NCBI RefSeq assembly: GCF_014138605.1
Contig: NZ_JACJHX010000003.1
Span: 186,001-250,000, forward strand
DNA length: 64,000 nucleotides
Origin: Peribacillus huizhouensis
Lineage (GTDB): Bacteria > Bacillota > Bacilli > Bacillales > DSM-1321
Direction of reading: 5' to 3'
In this document: piece by piece, positions 27,619-36,670 of the stretch
How positions within the stretch are numbered: position 1 is the first letter of the stretch
Layout: every line of letters begins with the position of its first letter
Position numbers and translations under genes: made by a program
The notes under the pieces: model-generated
Database searches by the model: none
What the model was told of the DNA's origin: nothing
What the model saw: the letters and a program-made list of their open reading frames with translations, nothing else

Positions 27619-27795
27619 TTATTTCATGTTTTGATCAATATTCAAAATGTCTCCAGTTAGTGCGGCGATATCGACATCATATTCTGTATCTTGATTGAAA
27701 AAGGAAATTTTGTATTTTTAGCTTGTGATTTTCAATCGTTTGAGTATTAGTTACTAAACCGCCTTTTGTTTTGTCTAAGGCAATTGTCTTTGCTT
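27619..27795 (-). pseudogene. frameshifted PepSY-domain gene
   Basis: The minus strand encodes KTIALDKTKGGLVTNTQTIE in one frame and KYKISFFNQDTEYDVDIAAL then TGDILNIDQNMK-stop in another. The two parts align end to end with the intact PepSY protein at 48984-49310 (SKGGLVTDTQTI, YEVSIIKQETEYDIGI), so a frameshift near 27700 and loss of the signal-peptide part have inactivated it. It keeps the position relative to the DUF5342 gene seen in the second locus. Confidence 0.75.
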
Positions 27796-28044
27796 TTCAT
27801 TCGTAATGATTCAATATAAATGGCGGTCTATTAAATGCCATCTAGGTTTTGTCTATAGTTGAATCATACCGACTAGAGTTTAAAGAAATAGAAGAGTTAT
27901 CTTAAAGTTTCCTTAGAATTGTAGAAGAAAGTGCAACTTCCAATTATGTGATTGATCCCAATTACGGGTAGTAAGGTCCCACGGATGGATGTTTAACTGT
28001 ATAATAATGGTAGTGTTAGAGAATACGTATAAGGAGAAGAAGTT

Positions 28045-28500
28045 ATGCCGGTTATTGCGAATCAACAATTAATTAAAGCGCCAATTGAAGTATGTTTTGA
28101 CTTAGCGAGGGATGTGGATATTCATACTGAAACAACATCGAAAACAAAGGAGAGGGCAGTAGGTGGTGTGACCGAAGGGTTATTGGAGGAGGGAGATATT
28201 GTTACTTGGGAAGCCATTCATTTTGGGATTAAGCAAAGGTTAACAGCGAAAGTGATAGTAATGGAAAAACCAAATAAATTTGTAGATATTATGGTGAAGG
28301 GTGCTTTCCATTCTTTTGTTCATACGCATCAGTTTATCGAGGAATCAGGTGGAACATTAATGATCGATACATTTGAATATAAATCTCCATTCGGTTCAAT
28401 TGGTGTTTTAGCTGATACGTTGTTTTTGGAAAAGTATATGAAATCATTCATCATATCTCGGGCAAAGGCACTGAAAGAGATTGCAGAGAATATGGCTTAA
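28045..28500 (+). CDS. SRPBCC (START-like) family protein
   Basis: A 151-residue protein with the helix-grip fold pattern: IKAPIEVCFDLARDVDIHTE at the N-terminus, VTWEAIHFGIKQRLTAKVI in the middle and a C-terminal helix FIISRAKALKEIAEN. This is the usual layout of the SRPBCC/polyketide-cyclase group, which binds hydrophobic ligands; the ligand is unknown. AAGGAGAAG lies upstream of the ATG. Monocistronic. Confidence 0.8.
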   Translation: MPVIANQQLIKAPIEVCFDLARDVDIHTETTSKTKERAVGGVTEGLLEEGDIVTWEAIHFGIKQRLTAKVIVMEKPNKFVDIMVKGAFHSFVHTHQFIEESGGTLMIDTFEYKSPFGSIGVLADTLFLEKYMKSFIISRAKALKEIAENMA

Positions 28501-28615
28501 CCGACTTTCTCTAACAGTGCTTTGCTGTGGATTTAAATAAAGGTGAATCATTGAACCTTAATTCGTACTGTCGATAGTTCAAAGAGAAAGTAAGATCTTA
28601 GCAACAGTAGAATGG

Positions 28616-28668
28616 GATTAACAATTAGTGGGGGATAAAGATAACCCCCACTAATTGAAGTTTCATTA
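28616..28668. repeat. dispersed repeat, short copy
   Basis: Inverted repeat CAATTAGTGGGGG / CCCCCACTAATTG followed by AAGTTTCATTA, the right end of the dispersed repeat family. The rest of 28501-29064 holds the MFS promoter but no supported gene. Confidence 0.65.
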
Positions 28669-28988
28669 TGGTTTCAAGATACACTTTAATGTAACTATTA
28701 ACACTAGATATTGCAGAACCAATGAATAAGACAGTAACAATTTATAACAGTAAAATAAAAAGAATCTTTTTTCATTTGAATGGCTTTCAAAGAAAAGAAC
28801 TTCCGAAGTTACTAAAGTAGCGAGCGTGATGGTAGCTGGCATTGTCTTAAAATTACTCATATATAATAAAAATGCAGAGTTCTATGTGAAAGTGAATGTA
28901 AAATATAAGGGGGGATTTTGAAATAATTCATCTTTATGAACACCTATTTTTTATCAAAGATACAGGATGCTTTTAAAGAAAATTACAA

Positions 28989-29043
28989 TTTTTCAAAAAA
29001 ATGTATTATGATATAATTATTCTGGAAATGATAGCGATTACGA
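28989..29043 (+). promoter_or_regulatory. promoter and cre site of MFS gene
   Basis: TTTTTC, 17-nt spacer, TATAAT (29012-29017), then a cre site ATGATAGCGATTACGA (29028-29043) that matches the consensus WTGNNARCGNWWWCAW at all but one position. Located just after the -10 box, it would let CcpA repress transcription. Confidence 0.75.
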
Positions 29044-29064
29044 TTTGGTGAGGGGAGACTTTTT

Positions 29065-30321
29065 ATGTCTATTTCCAAAAGTGCATTACAAGAGCAATAC
29101 ACAGAAGGAACAAATCAACAAATGGTAAGAAAGAATTCTATTCAAAAGGAGAAAAAACCAAGTGAAATTTTGCTGATTACGGTTTTAATGTTTGGTTACT
29201 CCTTGCTTTACATGGACAAAAATATGATTTCGACAGCGATTATCCCTATAGCAGAGCAGTACAATTTTACAACAAGTCAGACAGGTTTAATCATGAGTTT
29301 GTTTTTCTTAGGCTATTCCTTAATGCAAATTCCGGGTGGATGGTTAGCAGATAAAATTGGCTATAAAAAGGTTTTAATTATATCTCTTTCACTGATTACT
29401 GTATTTACATTTGCATTTGGTTTTGTAGGAAGTCTTATTTTATTTATTTTGATTCGTTTCTTTGCAGGTGTTGGACATGCAGGCTATCCATCAAGTACGT
29501 CAAAAAGTATCGCGGTGAATTTCTCGAAAGATAGACGGACTTTCATCCAATCGCTAATATTATCAACAAGTGGAATTGGAGGAATCCTAGCTTTCCTATT
29601 CGGAGCAAGACTAATAGATTTGGACTGGCACTATGCATATTATGTATTAGGTACATTATTTCTCATTTCGTTAATTTTGGTTATTTTCTTTGTACCTAGT
29701 GGAACTGCAATTGAGAAAAGGAAGGTTGAACCAAAGCAAGCTAGTTTTAAGTCAGTCATTTTGAATCGAAATGTAATCGTTTTATTTATGGTGATGGTTT
29801 TAGTTAATATGGCGTTTTATGGAAATATGTCTTGGCTGCCATCTTTCTTAAAAGCAAAATTTGCATTATCGATTAGTACAGTTGGAACGATCCTAGCAAT
29901 CAACGCTGTTGGGGGAACAATTGCTTCCTTATTAGCAGGCATTTTATTGACAAAATTTTTTGCTGATAAAGAAAAAGTATTATTTTTAAGTAGTTCGATC
30001 CTTTCAGCTGGAGCATTTGTAGGTCTGGTGCTTTCTGATTCATTGGCAGTATCTATTGGCTTGTTATATGTGCTTACATTTTTATTAACCATTATCTTTG
30101 TTGGGGTATTCTCTTGGCCTCACAAAATCCTGCCTGAAAAAGTAATTGGTTCATCCGTTGGGATTATCAATACGGGTTCGACACTTGGCGGATTTGTTGC
30201 CCCAATGACTTTTGGAGCTTTAATTACTCTATTTGGCGGATCTTTCTCCATCGTGTTTATCAGTCTGTCAGTAGTGATGGTTATTGCCGGGTTTATTGTT
30301 CTAACGGTTAAAACAAAGTAG
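29065..30321 (+). CDS. MFS transporter, ACS (anion:cation symporter) type
   Basis: A 418-residue carrier with 12 helices and a polar N-terminal tail of about 35 residues. MDKNMISTAIIPIAEQYNFT, GYSLMQIPGGWLADKIGYKK and the FAGVGHAGYPSS segment fit the anion:cation symporter branch, which imports sugar acids, phthalates and similar organic anions. The cre site in its promoter indicates glucose repression, consistent with a carbon-source importer. GAGGGGAGA precedes the ATG. A LysR gene converges on it; whether that protein regulates it is unknown. Confidence 0.9.
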   Translation: MSISKSALQEQYTEGTNQQMVRKNSIQKEKKPSEILLITVLMFGYSLLYMDKNMISTAIIPIAEQYNFTTSQTGLIMSLFFLGYSLMQIPGGWLADKIGYKKVLIISLSLITVFTFAFGFVGSLILFILIRFFAGVGHAGYPSSTSKSIAVNFSKDRRTFIQSLILSTSGIGGILAFLFGARLIDLDWHYAYYVLGTLFLISLILVIFFVPSGTAIEKRKVEPKQASFKSVILNRNVIVLFMVMVLVNMAFYGNMSWLPSFLKAKFALSISTVGTILAINAVGGTIASLLAGILLTKFFADKEKVLFLSSSILSAGAFVGLVLSDSLAVSIGLLYVLTFLLTIIFVGVFSWPHKILPEKVIGSSVGIINTGSTLGGFVAPMTFGALITLFGGSFSIVFISLSVVMVIAGFIVLTVKTK

Positions 30322-30441
30322 CAGGAGAAGTGATCCATTATTAAAAGATTTGAAGAAAGAAAAGAGGAAATGGATATTCAAGTACTGAAAAAAGTGAAGA
30401 ATAAAGGTACATACAGAGTTATTAAAAGGATAAAAAATGAG

Positions 30442-30481
30442 AAGCGGTTCAGAAAATTAACAATTTGCTGAACCGCTTTTG
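30442..30481. terminator. terminator between MFS and LysR genes
   Basis: AAGCGGTTCAG pairs with CTGAACCGCTT, then TTTG. A second small palindrome, GACATTCTT/AAGAATGTC, follows at 30491-30515 and may serve the converging LysR gene. Confidence 0.8.
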
Positions 30482-30589
30482 TCGACAATCTGAGACATTC
30501 TTTCAAAGAATGTCTTATATTAATTATTTAACATTATACTATTGCCGTGAATTTTTTAATTGTATATGTGCACGGACTTTAATTAAACT

Positions 30590-31459
30590 TCATAAAGGAT
30601 TTTTATACCTTTCAAGGATAAAGTCAATAAAATATTTACTTGCAATTGGCAATACCCTTTTGTCCTTGTATGCCAGACTGATTGTACGAATGACAGCTGG
30701 AGAGATTTCTTTTGTAACAATATTATACGGACATCTACTTAAAACAAGCTTGGGTAAAATAGAAATGCCAAGCCCCTGTTCAATCATAGACATAATCGTA
30801 TAATCATCATGTACTTGATATTGAATATTAGGTTCAAAGTTGTTTTGTTTAAAAATCGTTAATGGTTCACTAATCTTTCTCTCGCCTAAAAGGATATAAG
30901 GTTCTTCGGTTAATTCTTTCAATGTAACTTTCTCTGCTGCAGCTAAAAGATGATTTGCCGGCAATACGGCAAGCATCTCATCTTCTTGCAAGGGAATGGT
31001 CGTGACATTTGATACAGCTTTTGGATTGACAAAACCGAAATCTACTCTCCCTTCTTTAATCCAATTTGAAATATCCTTGTATTCACCTTGATGTAATTCG
31101 AACTGAACAGCAGGGTACTGTTCCTTAAACTCTTTCATCAATGCTGGCAGCCAATGACATGAGACACTAGAAAATGTTCCAATTCGAATAAGCCCACTAT
31201 GGAGTCCTACCATTTCTTTTTGCTTTTCTAGCAATTTACGGTGTGAATGATATATATTTGTAATATATGGAAAGAATTCCTCGCCATCTGCTGTCAGAGT
31301 AATCCCCGTTCGTGAACGTACAATAAGAGTAGTAGAAAGCTCCTTCTCTAATGAATGCACCATTTGGCTAATGGCAGATTGAGTATAGCCAAGCTCTTCT
31401 GCCGCTCTAGTAAAACTGCCTGTTTCGATTGCTTTGATAAAAGCATAATACATATTCAT
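30590..31459 (-). CDS. LysR-family regulator, copy 1
   Basis: A 289-residue LysR regulator with the N-terminal winged helix AIETGSFTRAAEELGYTQSA and a ligand domain beginning IRIGTFSSVSCHWLP. It is divergent from an EamA transporter gene, the usual target arrangement. A paralogue with the same GTFSSVS-x-WLP segment is encoded at 35.7 kb, again next to an EamA gene. I prefer the ATG at 31459, 9 nt after AAAGGGG; an ATG three codons upstream (31468) is too close to that site. Confidence 0.9.
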   Translation of the reverse strand: MNMYYAFIKAIETGSFTRAAEELGYTQSAISQMVHSLEKELSTTLIVRSRTGITLTADGEEFFPYITNIYHSHRKLLEKQKEMVGLHSGLIRIGTFSSVSCHWLPALMKEFKEQYPAVQFELHQGEYKDISNWIKEGRVDFGFVNPKAVSNVTTIPLQEDEMLAVLPANHLLAAAEKVTLKELTEEPYILLGERKISEPLTIFKQNNFEPNIQYQVHDDYTIMSMIEQGLGISILPKLVLSRCPYNIVTKEISPAVIRTISLAYKDKRVLPIASKYFIDFILERYKNPL

Positions 31460-31477
31460 CGATACCATCCCCTTTAT

Positions 31478-31526
31478 ATTAGGATATCTAATAGTTGCAT
31501 TATAAATATTCGTTTTATTAATGCAA
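31478..31526. promoter_or_regulatory. LysR-type operator region
   Basis: Between the divergent LysR and EamA genes are two inverted repeats: ATTAG-N5-CTAAT (31478-31492, a T-N11-A LysR box) and TTGCATTA-N16-TAATGCAA (31495-31526). Confidence 0.5.
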
Positions 31527-31587
31527 ATACTGGTGATACGATATTGCTAAACTTTAAAGAAATCGATGAAAGGGCGAAGGGCTTACA

Positions 31588-32496
31588 ATGATGACACAAC
31601 GACAAGCAAACTTGATTTTAGCTACGGTTTCAGTGGCGTGGGGATCATCGTATATCTTTATGAAGATCAGTGTGGCTGAAATCCCTCCAATCACCATTAT
31701 CGCTTTACGATTTTGCATTGCGTTTATCGTGATGTTCGCAATATTCTTCAAAAAAATCATTCATGTAAATACTAAAACGTTGCATTACAGTGCGATTTCG
31801 GGTGCTATACTTTTGGGGATTTTCGTTTCACTTATGTATGGTATGAAAAACACGACAGCTTCTACAGCTGGTTTTTTGACAAGTACAACGGTTATCCTCG
31901 TTCCTGTTTTACAAATATTTATTACACATAAACTTCCTAGTAAAAAAATAGCATGGGGCGTTCTAATTGTCACTACTGGTTTAGCTTTACTCATGATCTC
32001 CGATGATATGAACTTTGGATCTGGTGCATTTTTTTGTTTAGTTGCTTCCCTTTTTAATGCGGTACATATTATCGTGACAAATCGCTTTGTCCATGAGGTT
32101 AATGCCTTACAGTTAGGGATCTATCAACTCGGATTCGCTACTTTGTATGCAATCATCTCAACCTTTCTATTTGAAACACCTGTTTTACCGAATGACATGA
32201 TCCAGTGGTTTGCGATCTTTGGTCTAGCACTCATCTGTTCTGCTTATGGCTTTGTCATGCAGACGATCGTTCAAAAGTACACGACACCTACAAGTGTAAG
32301 TTTTCTATTTTCGCTAGAACCTGTTTTTACAGGTATCTTTGCCTTCATCTTTTTGCATGAAATTATGGGACTACAAGGGTATTTTGGCGCAGTTCTCATT
32401 TTAGCTGGTGTACTTATAGCAAACTCAACTTCTAAAAAACAATCTAAAAAAAGATTTTCTAAAGAAAAAAGGAGAATTGTAGAAGAAAGATATTGA
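31588..32496 (+). CDS. EamA/DMT-family transporter
   Basis: A 302-residue carrier with ten helices and two EamA repeats (SVAWGSSYIFMKISVAEIPP; QKYTTPTSVSFLFSLEPVFT). It is clearly related to the transporter at 34.3 kb (shared LGFATL/LGFTGA, QKYTTPT, FSLEPVF). Divergent from a LysR gene and 78 bp before a quinone-reductase gene on the same strand, so these may form one regulated unit against a toxic or redox-active metabolite. The substrate is unknown. GAAGGG lies before the ATG. Confidence 0.9.
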   Translation: MMTQRQANLILATVSVAWGSSYIFMKISVAEIPPITIIALRFCIAFIVMFAIFFKKIIHVNTKTLHYSAISGAILLGIFVSLMYGMKNTTASTAGFLTSTTVILVPVLQIFITHKLPSKKIAWGVLIVTTGLALLMISDDMNFGSGAFFCLVASLFNAVHIIVTNRFVHEVNALQLGIYQLGFATLYAIISTFLFETPVLPNDMIQWFAIFGLALICSAYGFVMQTIVQKYTTPTSVSFLFSLEPVFTGIFAFIFLHEIMGLQGYFGAVLILAGVLIANSTSKKQSKKRFSKEKRRIVEERY

Positions 32497-32574
32497 TTGC
32501 AATAAGAGTGGTTTAAATCATCTAATAGTGGATGAGGATAGTTGGGTTAAAAAAAATCTAAAGGAGTCCAAATT

Positions 32575-33291
32575 ATGAATGTACTTATTATCTACGCCCA
32601 CCCAGAGCCTAAGTCCTTTAATGGTGCTTTAAAGGACCTTGATGTTTCAGAATTAACATCTTTAGGTCATCAAGTCAAAGTGTCAGATTTGTATGCGATG
32701 AATTTCAAAGCTGTTGCCGACCGTGATGACTTCCAGATGCTTGAAAACGAAGATTTTTTTAAGTACGCAAAAGAACAAAAACGCGCTACTAAAACAAATA
32801 GCTTTTCCAAGGATATTCAGAGAGAGCAAGAAAAACTTCTTTGGGCAGATTTTGTCATTTTCCAATTCCCACTATGGTGGTTCTCTGTTCCTGCCATTTT
32901 AAAAGGCTGGTTTGATCGAGTATTTGCTTCTGGTTTCGCTTATTCAAGCGAGAATCGTTATGATTCTGGTGGACTGAAAGGTAGGAAAGCGATGTTGTCC
33001 ACTACAACAGGATCACCTAAACAGGCGTATACACCATATGGAATCGACGGTGATATTCATGAAAGGATACTTTATCATATCAATCATGGAATGCTTTACT
33101 TTGCTGGCTTAGAACCTATCGAACCTTTCATTGCTTGGACTCCATCACATAATGATGAAGACCGAAAACGATACTTAGAAGAATATAAAAGACGTTTAAA
33201 CAATCTTTCGGAGATCCCGGCAATCTCATATCATCCTACTTCTCATTATGACGAACATCATCAATTAAAGAAGGAGTATAGAGCATTCTAA
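32575..33291 (+). CDS. NAD(P)H:quinone oxidoreductase, flavodoxin-like fold
   Basis: A 238-residue flavoprotein of the NQO1/MdaB/KefF group: MNVLIIYAHPEPKSFNGAL at the start, FQFPLWWFSVPAILKGWFDR in the middle and TTTGSPKQAYTPYGIDGD for flavin contact. It probably reduces quinones or azo/nitro compounds by two electrons. AAAGGAGTCC precedes the ATG. The gap from the EamA gene has no terminator, so the two are likely co-transcribed. Confidence 0.88.
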   Translation: MNVLIIYAHPEPKSFNGALKDLDVSELTSLGHQVKVSDLYAMNFKAVADRDDFQMLENEDFFKYAKEQKRATKTNSFSKDIQREQEKLLWADFVIFQFPLWWFSVPAILKGWFDRVFASGFAYSSENRYDSGGLKGRKAMLSTTTGSPKQAYTPYGIDGDIHERILYHINHGMLYFAGLEPIEPFIAWTPSHNDEDRKRYLEEYKRRLNNLSEIPAISYHPTSHYDEHHQLKKEYRAF

Positions 33292-33356
33292 TACAAAGAA
33301 TTTAAAATTATTTGGTGGAAATTATTATCTTCAATGATAAGGGGTTTTTGTTAAAT

Positions 33357-33408
33357 ATAAAAGGGAGATACATATAATAGATGACAAATATGTATCTCCC
33401 TTTATATT
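33357..33408. terminator. long-stem terminator
   Basis: AAAGGGAGATACATA pairs with TATGTATCTCCCTTT over a 14-nt loop, with AT-rich tails on both sides. Confidence 0.75.
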
Positions 33409-33453
33409 TGATGAATTTTTTCAATTTAGGTTTTGATAAATTTTAATGGAATT

Positions 33454-33501
33454 CTATCCGGCTTTAGCGGGAGGTACACCCACTAACTGAAGTATCACTT
33501 A
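33454..33501. repeat. dispersed repeat, short degenerate copy
   Basis: CTATCCGGCTTTAGCGGG, then CCCACTAACTGAAGTATCACTTA. Its last bases (TTA) are the stop codon of the LysE-family gene. Confidence 0.55.
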
Positions 33502-34164
33502 TAGAATTCCCTTGATTGTAATCATAAATTCATATAAGAAGTATCCCGCAAAGCCGATTAAAATAAATCCAGCGATAATGGAAACACATTTTATCATTGT
33601 CTGATTCATCATTTTCCTTGTAATCGTAACGATTAACAAGAGTCCGATATCATGGACTAATATACCAGCTAATATACCCGCCCCAACGATTAAAAACTTT
33701 ACCGGTTGTGTCGTATCATAGGAATCGGAAAGTACAGCTCCAAAAACAGAAATCCAAAACACAAGATTTCCTGGTGAAATCGCTACGAGTAATCCATTTC
33801 GGTATGAGCTAAAAAAAGATTGATTTGGTTTATCACCAGTTAATGTAATACCCTGATCCGAATTTTTGATCGAATCATAACCCAAAAATGCTAAGAAACA
33901 GGCCCCAATTAGCCACATGGGAATTTGAATGTAAGGCGTAGAAAGTATCGATGCCAATCCTAAATATAAGGAAATAATTAAGAAGAAATCGACTGTCATA
34001 CCACCTAATCCAACAGCCCAGCCATGCAAAAATCCCTTTTTTAACCCTTGCTTCGTCATTTCAACAGTCATTGCTCCTACAGGCATTGCAATGGCCAGAC
34101 CTGCTAGAAGATACGTAAAAAATAAACTCAAAACAAACACATCTTTCAAATATGATCTCTTCAT
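33499..34164 (-). CDS. LysE-family amino-acid exporter
   Basis: A 221-residue membrane protein with six helices. The LysE/RhtB signature is visible near the N-terminus (AIAMPVGAMTVEMTKQGLKK with GFLHGWAVGLGG), as is SPGNLVFWISVFGA. Family members export basic amino acids, homoserine, threonine or their toxic analogues. No good ribosome binding site precedes the ATG at 34164; a downstream TTG may be used instead. It follows the EamA gene on the same strand with 143 bp between. Confidence 0.85.
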   Translation of the reverse strand: MKRSYLKDVFVLSLFFTYLLAGLAIAMPVGAMTVEMTKQGLKKGFLHGWAVGLGGMTVDFFLIISLYLGLASILSTPYIQIPMWLIGACFLAFLGYDSIKNSDQGITLTGDKPNQSFFSSYRNGLLVAISPGNLVFWISVFGAVLSDSYDTTQPVKFLIVGAGILAGILVHDIGLLLIVTITRKMMNQTMIKCVSIIAGFILIGFAGYFLYEFMITIKGIL

Positions 34165-34307
34165 ACGTCCGTTTATATAGAATATAGTAGCATAAAAGTT
34201 CTACATATAAATAAAAATGTTAATAATTATGCAAAAAAAAGAGAATTTATTCAATTGAATGTACTGATAGAATGGATGTCTTGACTCCATTACTGTGGAA
34301 AGTAAAA

Positions 34308-35252
34308 TTACACTTGAGACTCGTTGATTGTTTTCCTAATGCCTTTCCTTATCAATGAATGTTTAAAATCTATTTTTGCGGCTAAGACACCGATCAAGAC
34401 AAGGGTTGCTCCTAAATAACCTCGTGCTGAGAGTACTTCATCAACGAAAATATAAGCGAGTATTGCCGCGAAAACGGGCTCTAATGAAAAGATGAGTCCT
34501 GTGTGTGTAGGGGTCGTATATTTTTGGGCTGCAGTTTGACCAATAAACCCAACGGCACTGCATAGTATACTTAAAGCTAAAATAGAAAACCATGATTCCG
34601 ATGTAGTAGGAAGATGTGGTTGTTCCAACCAAAATGAAAATAATAGTGCCCACGCACCGGTAAAACCTAGTTGTAAAACTCCGAGAGTAATAGAATCTAC
34701 ATTTTTTGTTAATTTATCTGTCACAATAATATAGATCGCATAAAAAAGAGCACCTAAAATGATCAGGAAATCGCCAGAACTAATTTGTAAATGTTGATTT
34801 AACGTTAAAAGAGCGATCCCTACTATAGAGAAAAGTACGCCGATAACAATTTTCTTTTCAGGTTTTTTTCTAAAGAAGAGGGCTATTAACAATGGGACAA
34901 ATACGACCGTGAGACTAAATAGGAACCCTGCATTAGAAATGGATGTGAATGTTAATCCAATCGTGACAACAGTAAGCGCCAAAAACAAGATAGTACCTAA
35001 AATAAATCCAGCTTTAAAAGTATGTAAATCCATCTTGCACAAGCGTTTGTAAAATATGATTCCAGCTAAAATAAAGGCAATCCCAAAGCGTAAGGCTATC
35101 AAGTTAAATTCTTGAATAGAATGAAGACCCATTTTCATGAACAAATAGGATGAACCCCAAAACATAGTGACCATGATCATCATGAAATCTGCTTTTAATT
35201 GATTGTTCAACCCTATCGTTTTTAGCATCTCAAACTTTCGAATACTATTCAT
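34308..35252 (-). CDS. EamA/DMT-family transporter, paralogue
   Basis: A 314-residue ten-helix carrier with a polar N-terminal extension of about 20 residues. MFWGSSYLFMKMGLHSIQEF and QKYTTPTHTGLIFSLEPVFA match the transporter at 31.6 kb. TAGGGGATG precedes the ATG. It lies divergent from a LysR gene, repeating the LysR/EamA layout seen 3 kb away; local duplication followed by divergence is likely. Substrate unknown. Confidence 0.9.
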   Translation of the reverse strand: MNSIRKFEMLKTIGLNNQLKADFMMIMVTMFWGSSYLFMKMGLHSIQEFNLIALRFGIAFILAGIIFYKRLCKMDLHTFKAGFILGTILFLALTVVTIGLTFTSISNAGFLFSLTVVFVPLLIALFFRKKPEKKIVIGVLFSIVGIALLTLNQHLQISSGDFLIILGALFYAIYIIVTDKLTKNVDSITLGVLQLGFTGAWALLFSFWLEQPHLPTTSESWFSILALSILCSAVGFIGQTAAQKYTTPTHTGLIFSLEPVFAAILAYIFVDEVLSARGYLGATLVLIGVLAAKIDFKHSLIRKGIRKTINESQV

Positions 35253-35278
35253 TTTTCATCCCCTACCTATTTCAAATT

Positions 35279-35590
35279 GATCCCGGTTTAACAGGCTGTA
35301 ATACCCCCACCTAAATTTTTTGAAAGAATCAAGAAATAAATAGGTGGGTATAAACAGCCTGTAAATCCCCGATTGGTGAGATACAGTGAAACTTACCTTT
35401 GTGGTTTCAAAGGTTTAGTTGAGGCCCACAGGATGTGGGTCACACAGACGTTGCCGCAGGATGCGGCGTACTATGCTGTGATTCATTGAATCGGGTTTTT
35501 AGTGTCGATTTATTGAAGATTTAGCGACAGTAGAACGGGACTAACCATCAGTGAAAAACATCCACTGATGGAAGTTTCCCTTTATTATTT
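35279..35590. repeat. dispersed repeat, longest copy, about 310 bp
   Basis: Left end ATCCCGGTTTAACAGGCTGT and CCCCCACC/GGTGGG pairing; right end CATCAGTG..CACTGATGGAAGTTTCCCTTTAT. Between them are further hairpins, including GCCCACAGGATGTGGGTC and GCCGCAGGATGCGGC. It fills the gap between the divergent EamA and LysR genes, so it may separate or carry their promoters. Confidence 0.65.
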
Positions 35591-35671
35591 TTTAGTATAA
35601 TTGTAAAATTCAAATAAGAAAAATGAATGTTTTTAAATAATTAAATGAAAAAAATTCATGTAAAGGAAGTG

Positions 35672-36568
35672 ATGAAATTGTCGCTTGCAAAGTTTGAAAT
35701 ATTTAATACAGTTGTAGAGTTAGGGAGTCTGACAAAAGCAGGAGAAACACTTGGTCTAACACAATCCGCGGTTAGTCATGCCATTTCTAGTTTGGAATCA
35801 GAGTGGGGATTTTCTATCCTTACTAGAGGGCGTGCAGGTGTTAATTTGACTAGTAACGGAGAACATGTTTTACGATATATCCGTGAGATTTTAAAATGGA
35901 ACGAAGAAATGGCTCAAGAAATAGCGAATATTAATGGGTTGGAAATAGGTGTAGTACGTATTGGTACTTTTTCGAGCGTTTCAGCTCAATGGCTGCCTGA
36001 AATATTGGGGAATTTTAGTGAGTTATATCCTTCTATCGAAATTAAGCTGCTAGAAGGGGATTATGATGACATTGAGTATTGGATATCCAATGGAATTGTG
36101 GATTTTGGTTTTGTCTCGATCCCAACCTCCTATGCGTTTGAAGTCATTCCTTTAAAAAAAGATCCTATGCTTTGCATCCTTTCTGAAGATCATCCCCTTG
36201 CTCAGCAAAATGAGATCAGTTTTGAAAGTATCCAAGAAGAGAAGTTAATCATGTCGAAGAAAGGAAGCGATAATGATTTAAGACGAATTTTAACAGAGAA
36301 CAATGTCATCCCCAAAATAAAATTTGAGCTTGCAGACGATCAAGCAATATTTTCAATGGTTCAACATGGAATGGGGATTAGTATTCTACCTGAAATGGCT
36401 TTATATCGAATCCCAAATAATATTCGCATCCTTAACTTAGAGCGAGAGAATTATCGTACAATTGGTATTGCAGCTACATCTTTTAAAACCCTTGCTCCAG
36501 CCACGAAAAGATTTATTGAATATTTGAAATCATGGGTCAATGTACGAGTAGAAGATCATTCGCTTTAA
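35672..36568 (+). CDS. LysR-family regulator, copy 2
   Basis: A 298-residue LysR regulator: helix-turn-helix ELGSLTKAGETLGLTQSAVS and ligand domain VRIGTFSSVSAQWLPE. Paralogue of the regulator at 30.6 kb. Divergent from an EamA gene. I chose the ATG at 35672, just after AAAGGAAGTG; the ATG at 35645 has no site, and a TTG two codons later is also possible. Confidence 0.88.
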   Translation: MKLSLAKFEIFNTVVELGSLTKAGETLGLTQSAVSHAISSLESEWGFSILTRGRAGVNLTSNGEHVLRYIREILKWNEEMAQEIANINGLEIGVVRIGTFSSVSAQWLPEILGNFSELYPSIEIKLLEGDYDDIEYWISNGIVDFGFVSIPTSYAFEVIPLKKDPMLCILSEDHPLAQQNEISFESIQEEKLIMSKKGSDNDLRRILTENNVIPKIKFELADDQAIFSMVQHGMGISILPEMALYRIPNNIRILNLERENYRTIGIAATSFKTLAPATKRFIEYLKSWVNVRVEDHSL

Positions 36569-36670
36569 CCCTTATATAGTTGTAAAGCAGATATTCTGAG
36601 TGTGTGGGGCGAATTTTTTGCAGGAATCCGTCTTGCAATCATTGCAAGAGAATCAAAAGGAGGGATTACA

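Noticed and set aside
28666..28860. 64-codon minus-strand frame ending at a dispersed repeat
   Set aside because: It ends at the repeat as several real genes do, but it has no ribosome binding site and its Phe/Leu-rich sequence looks like a decayed frame.
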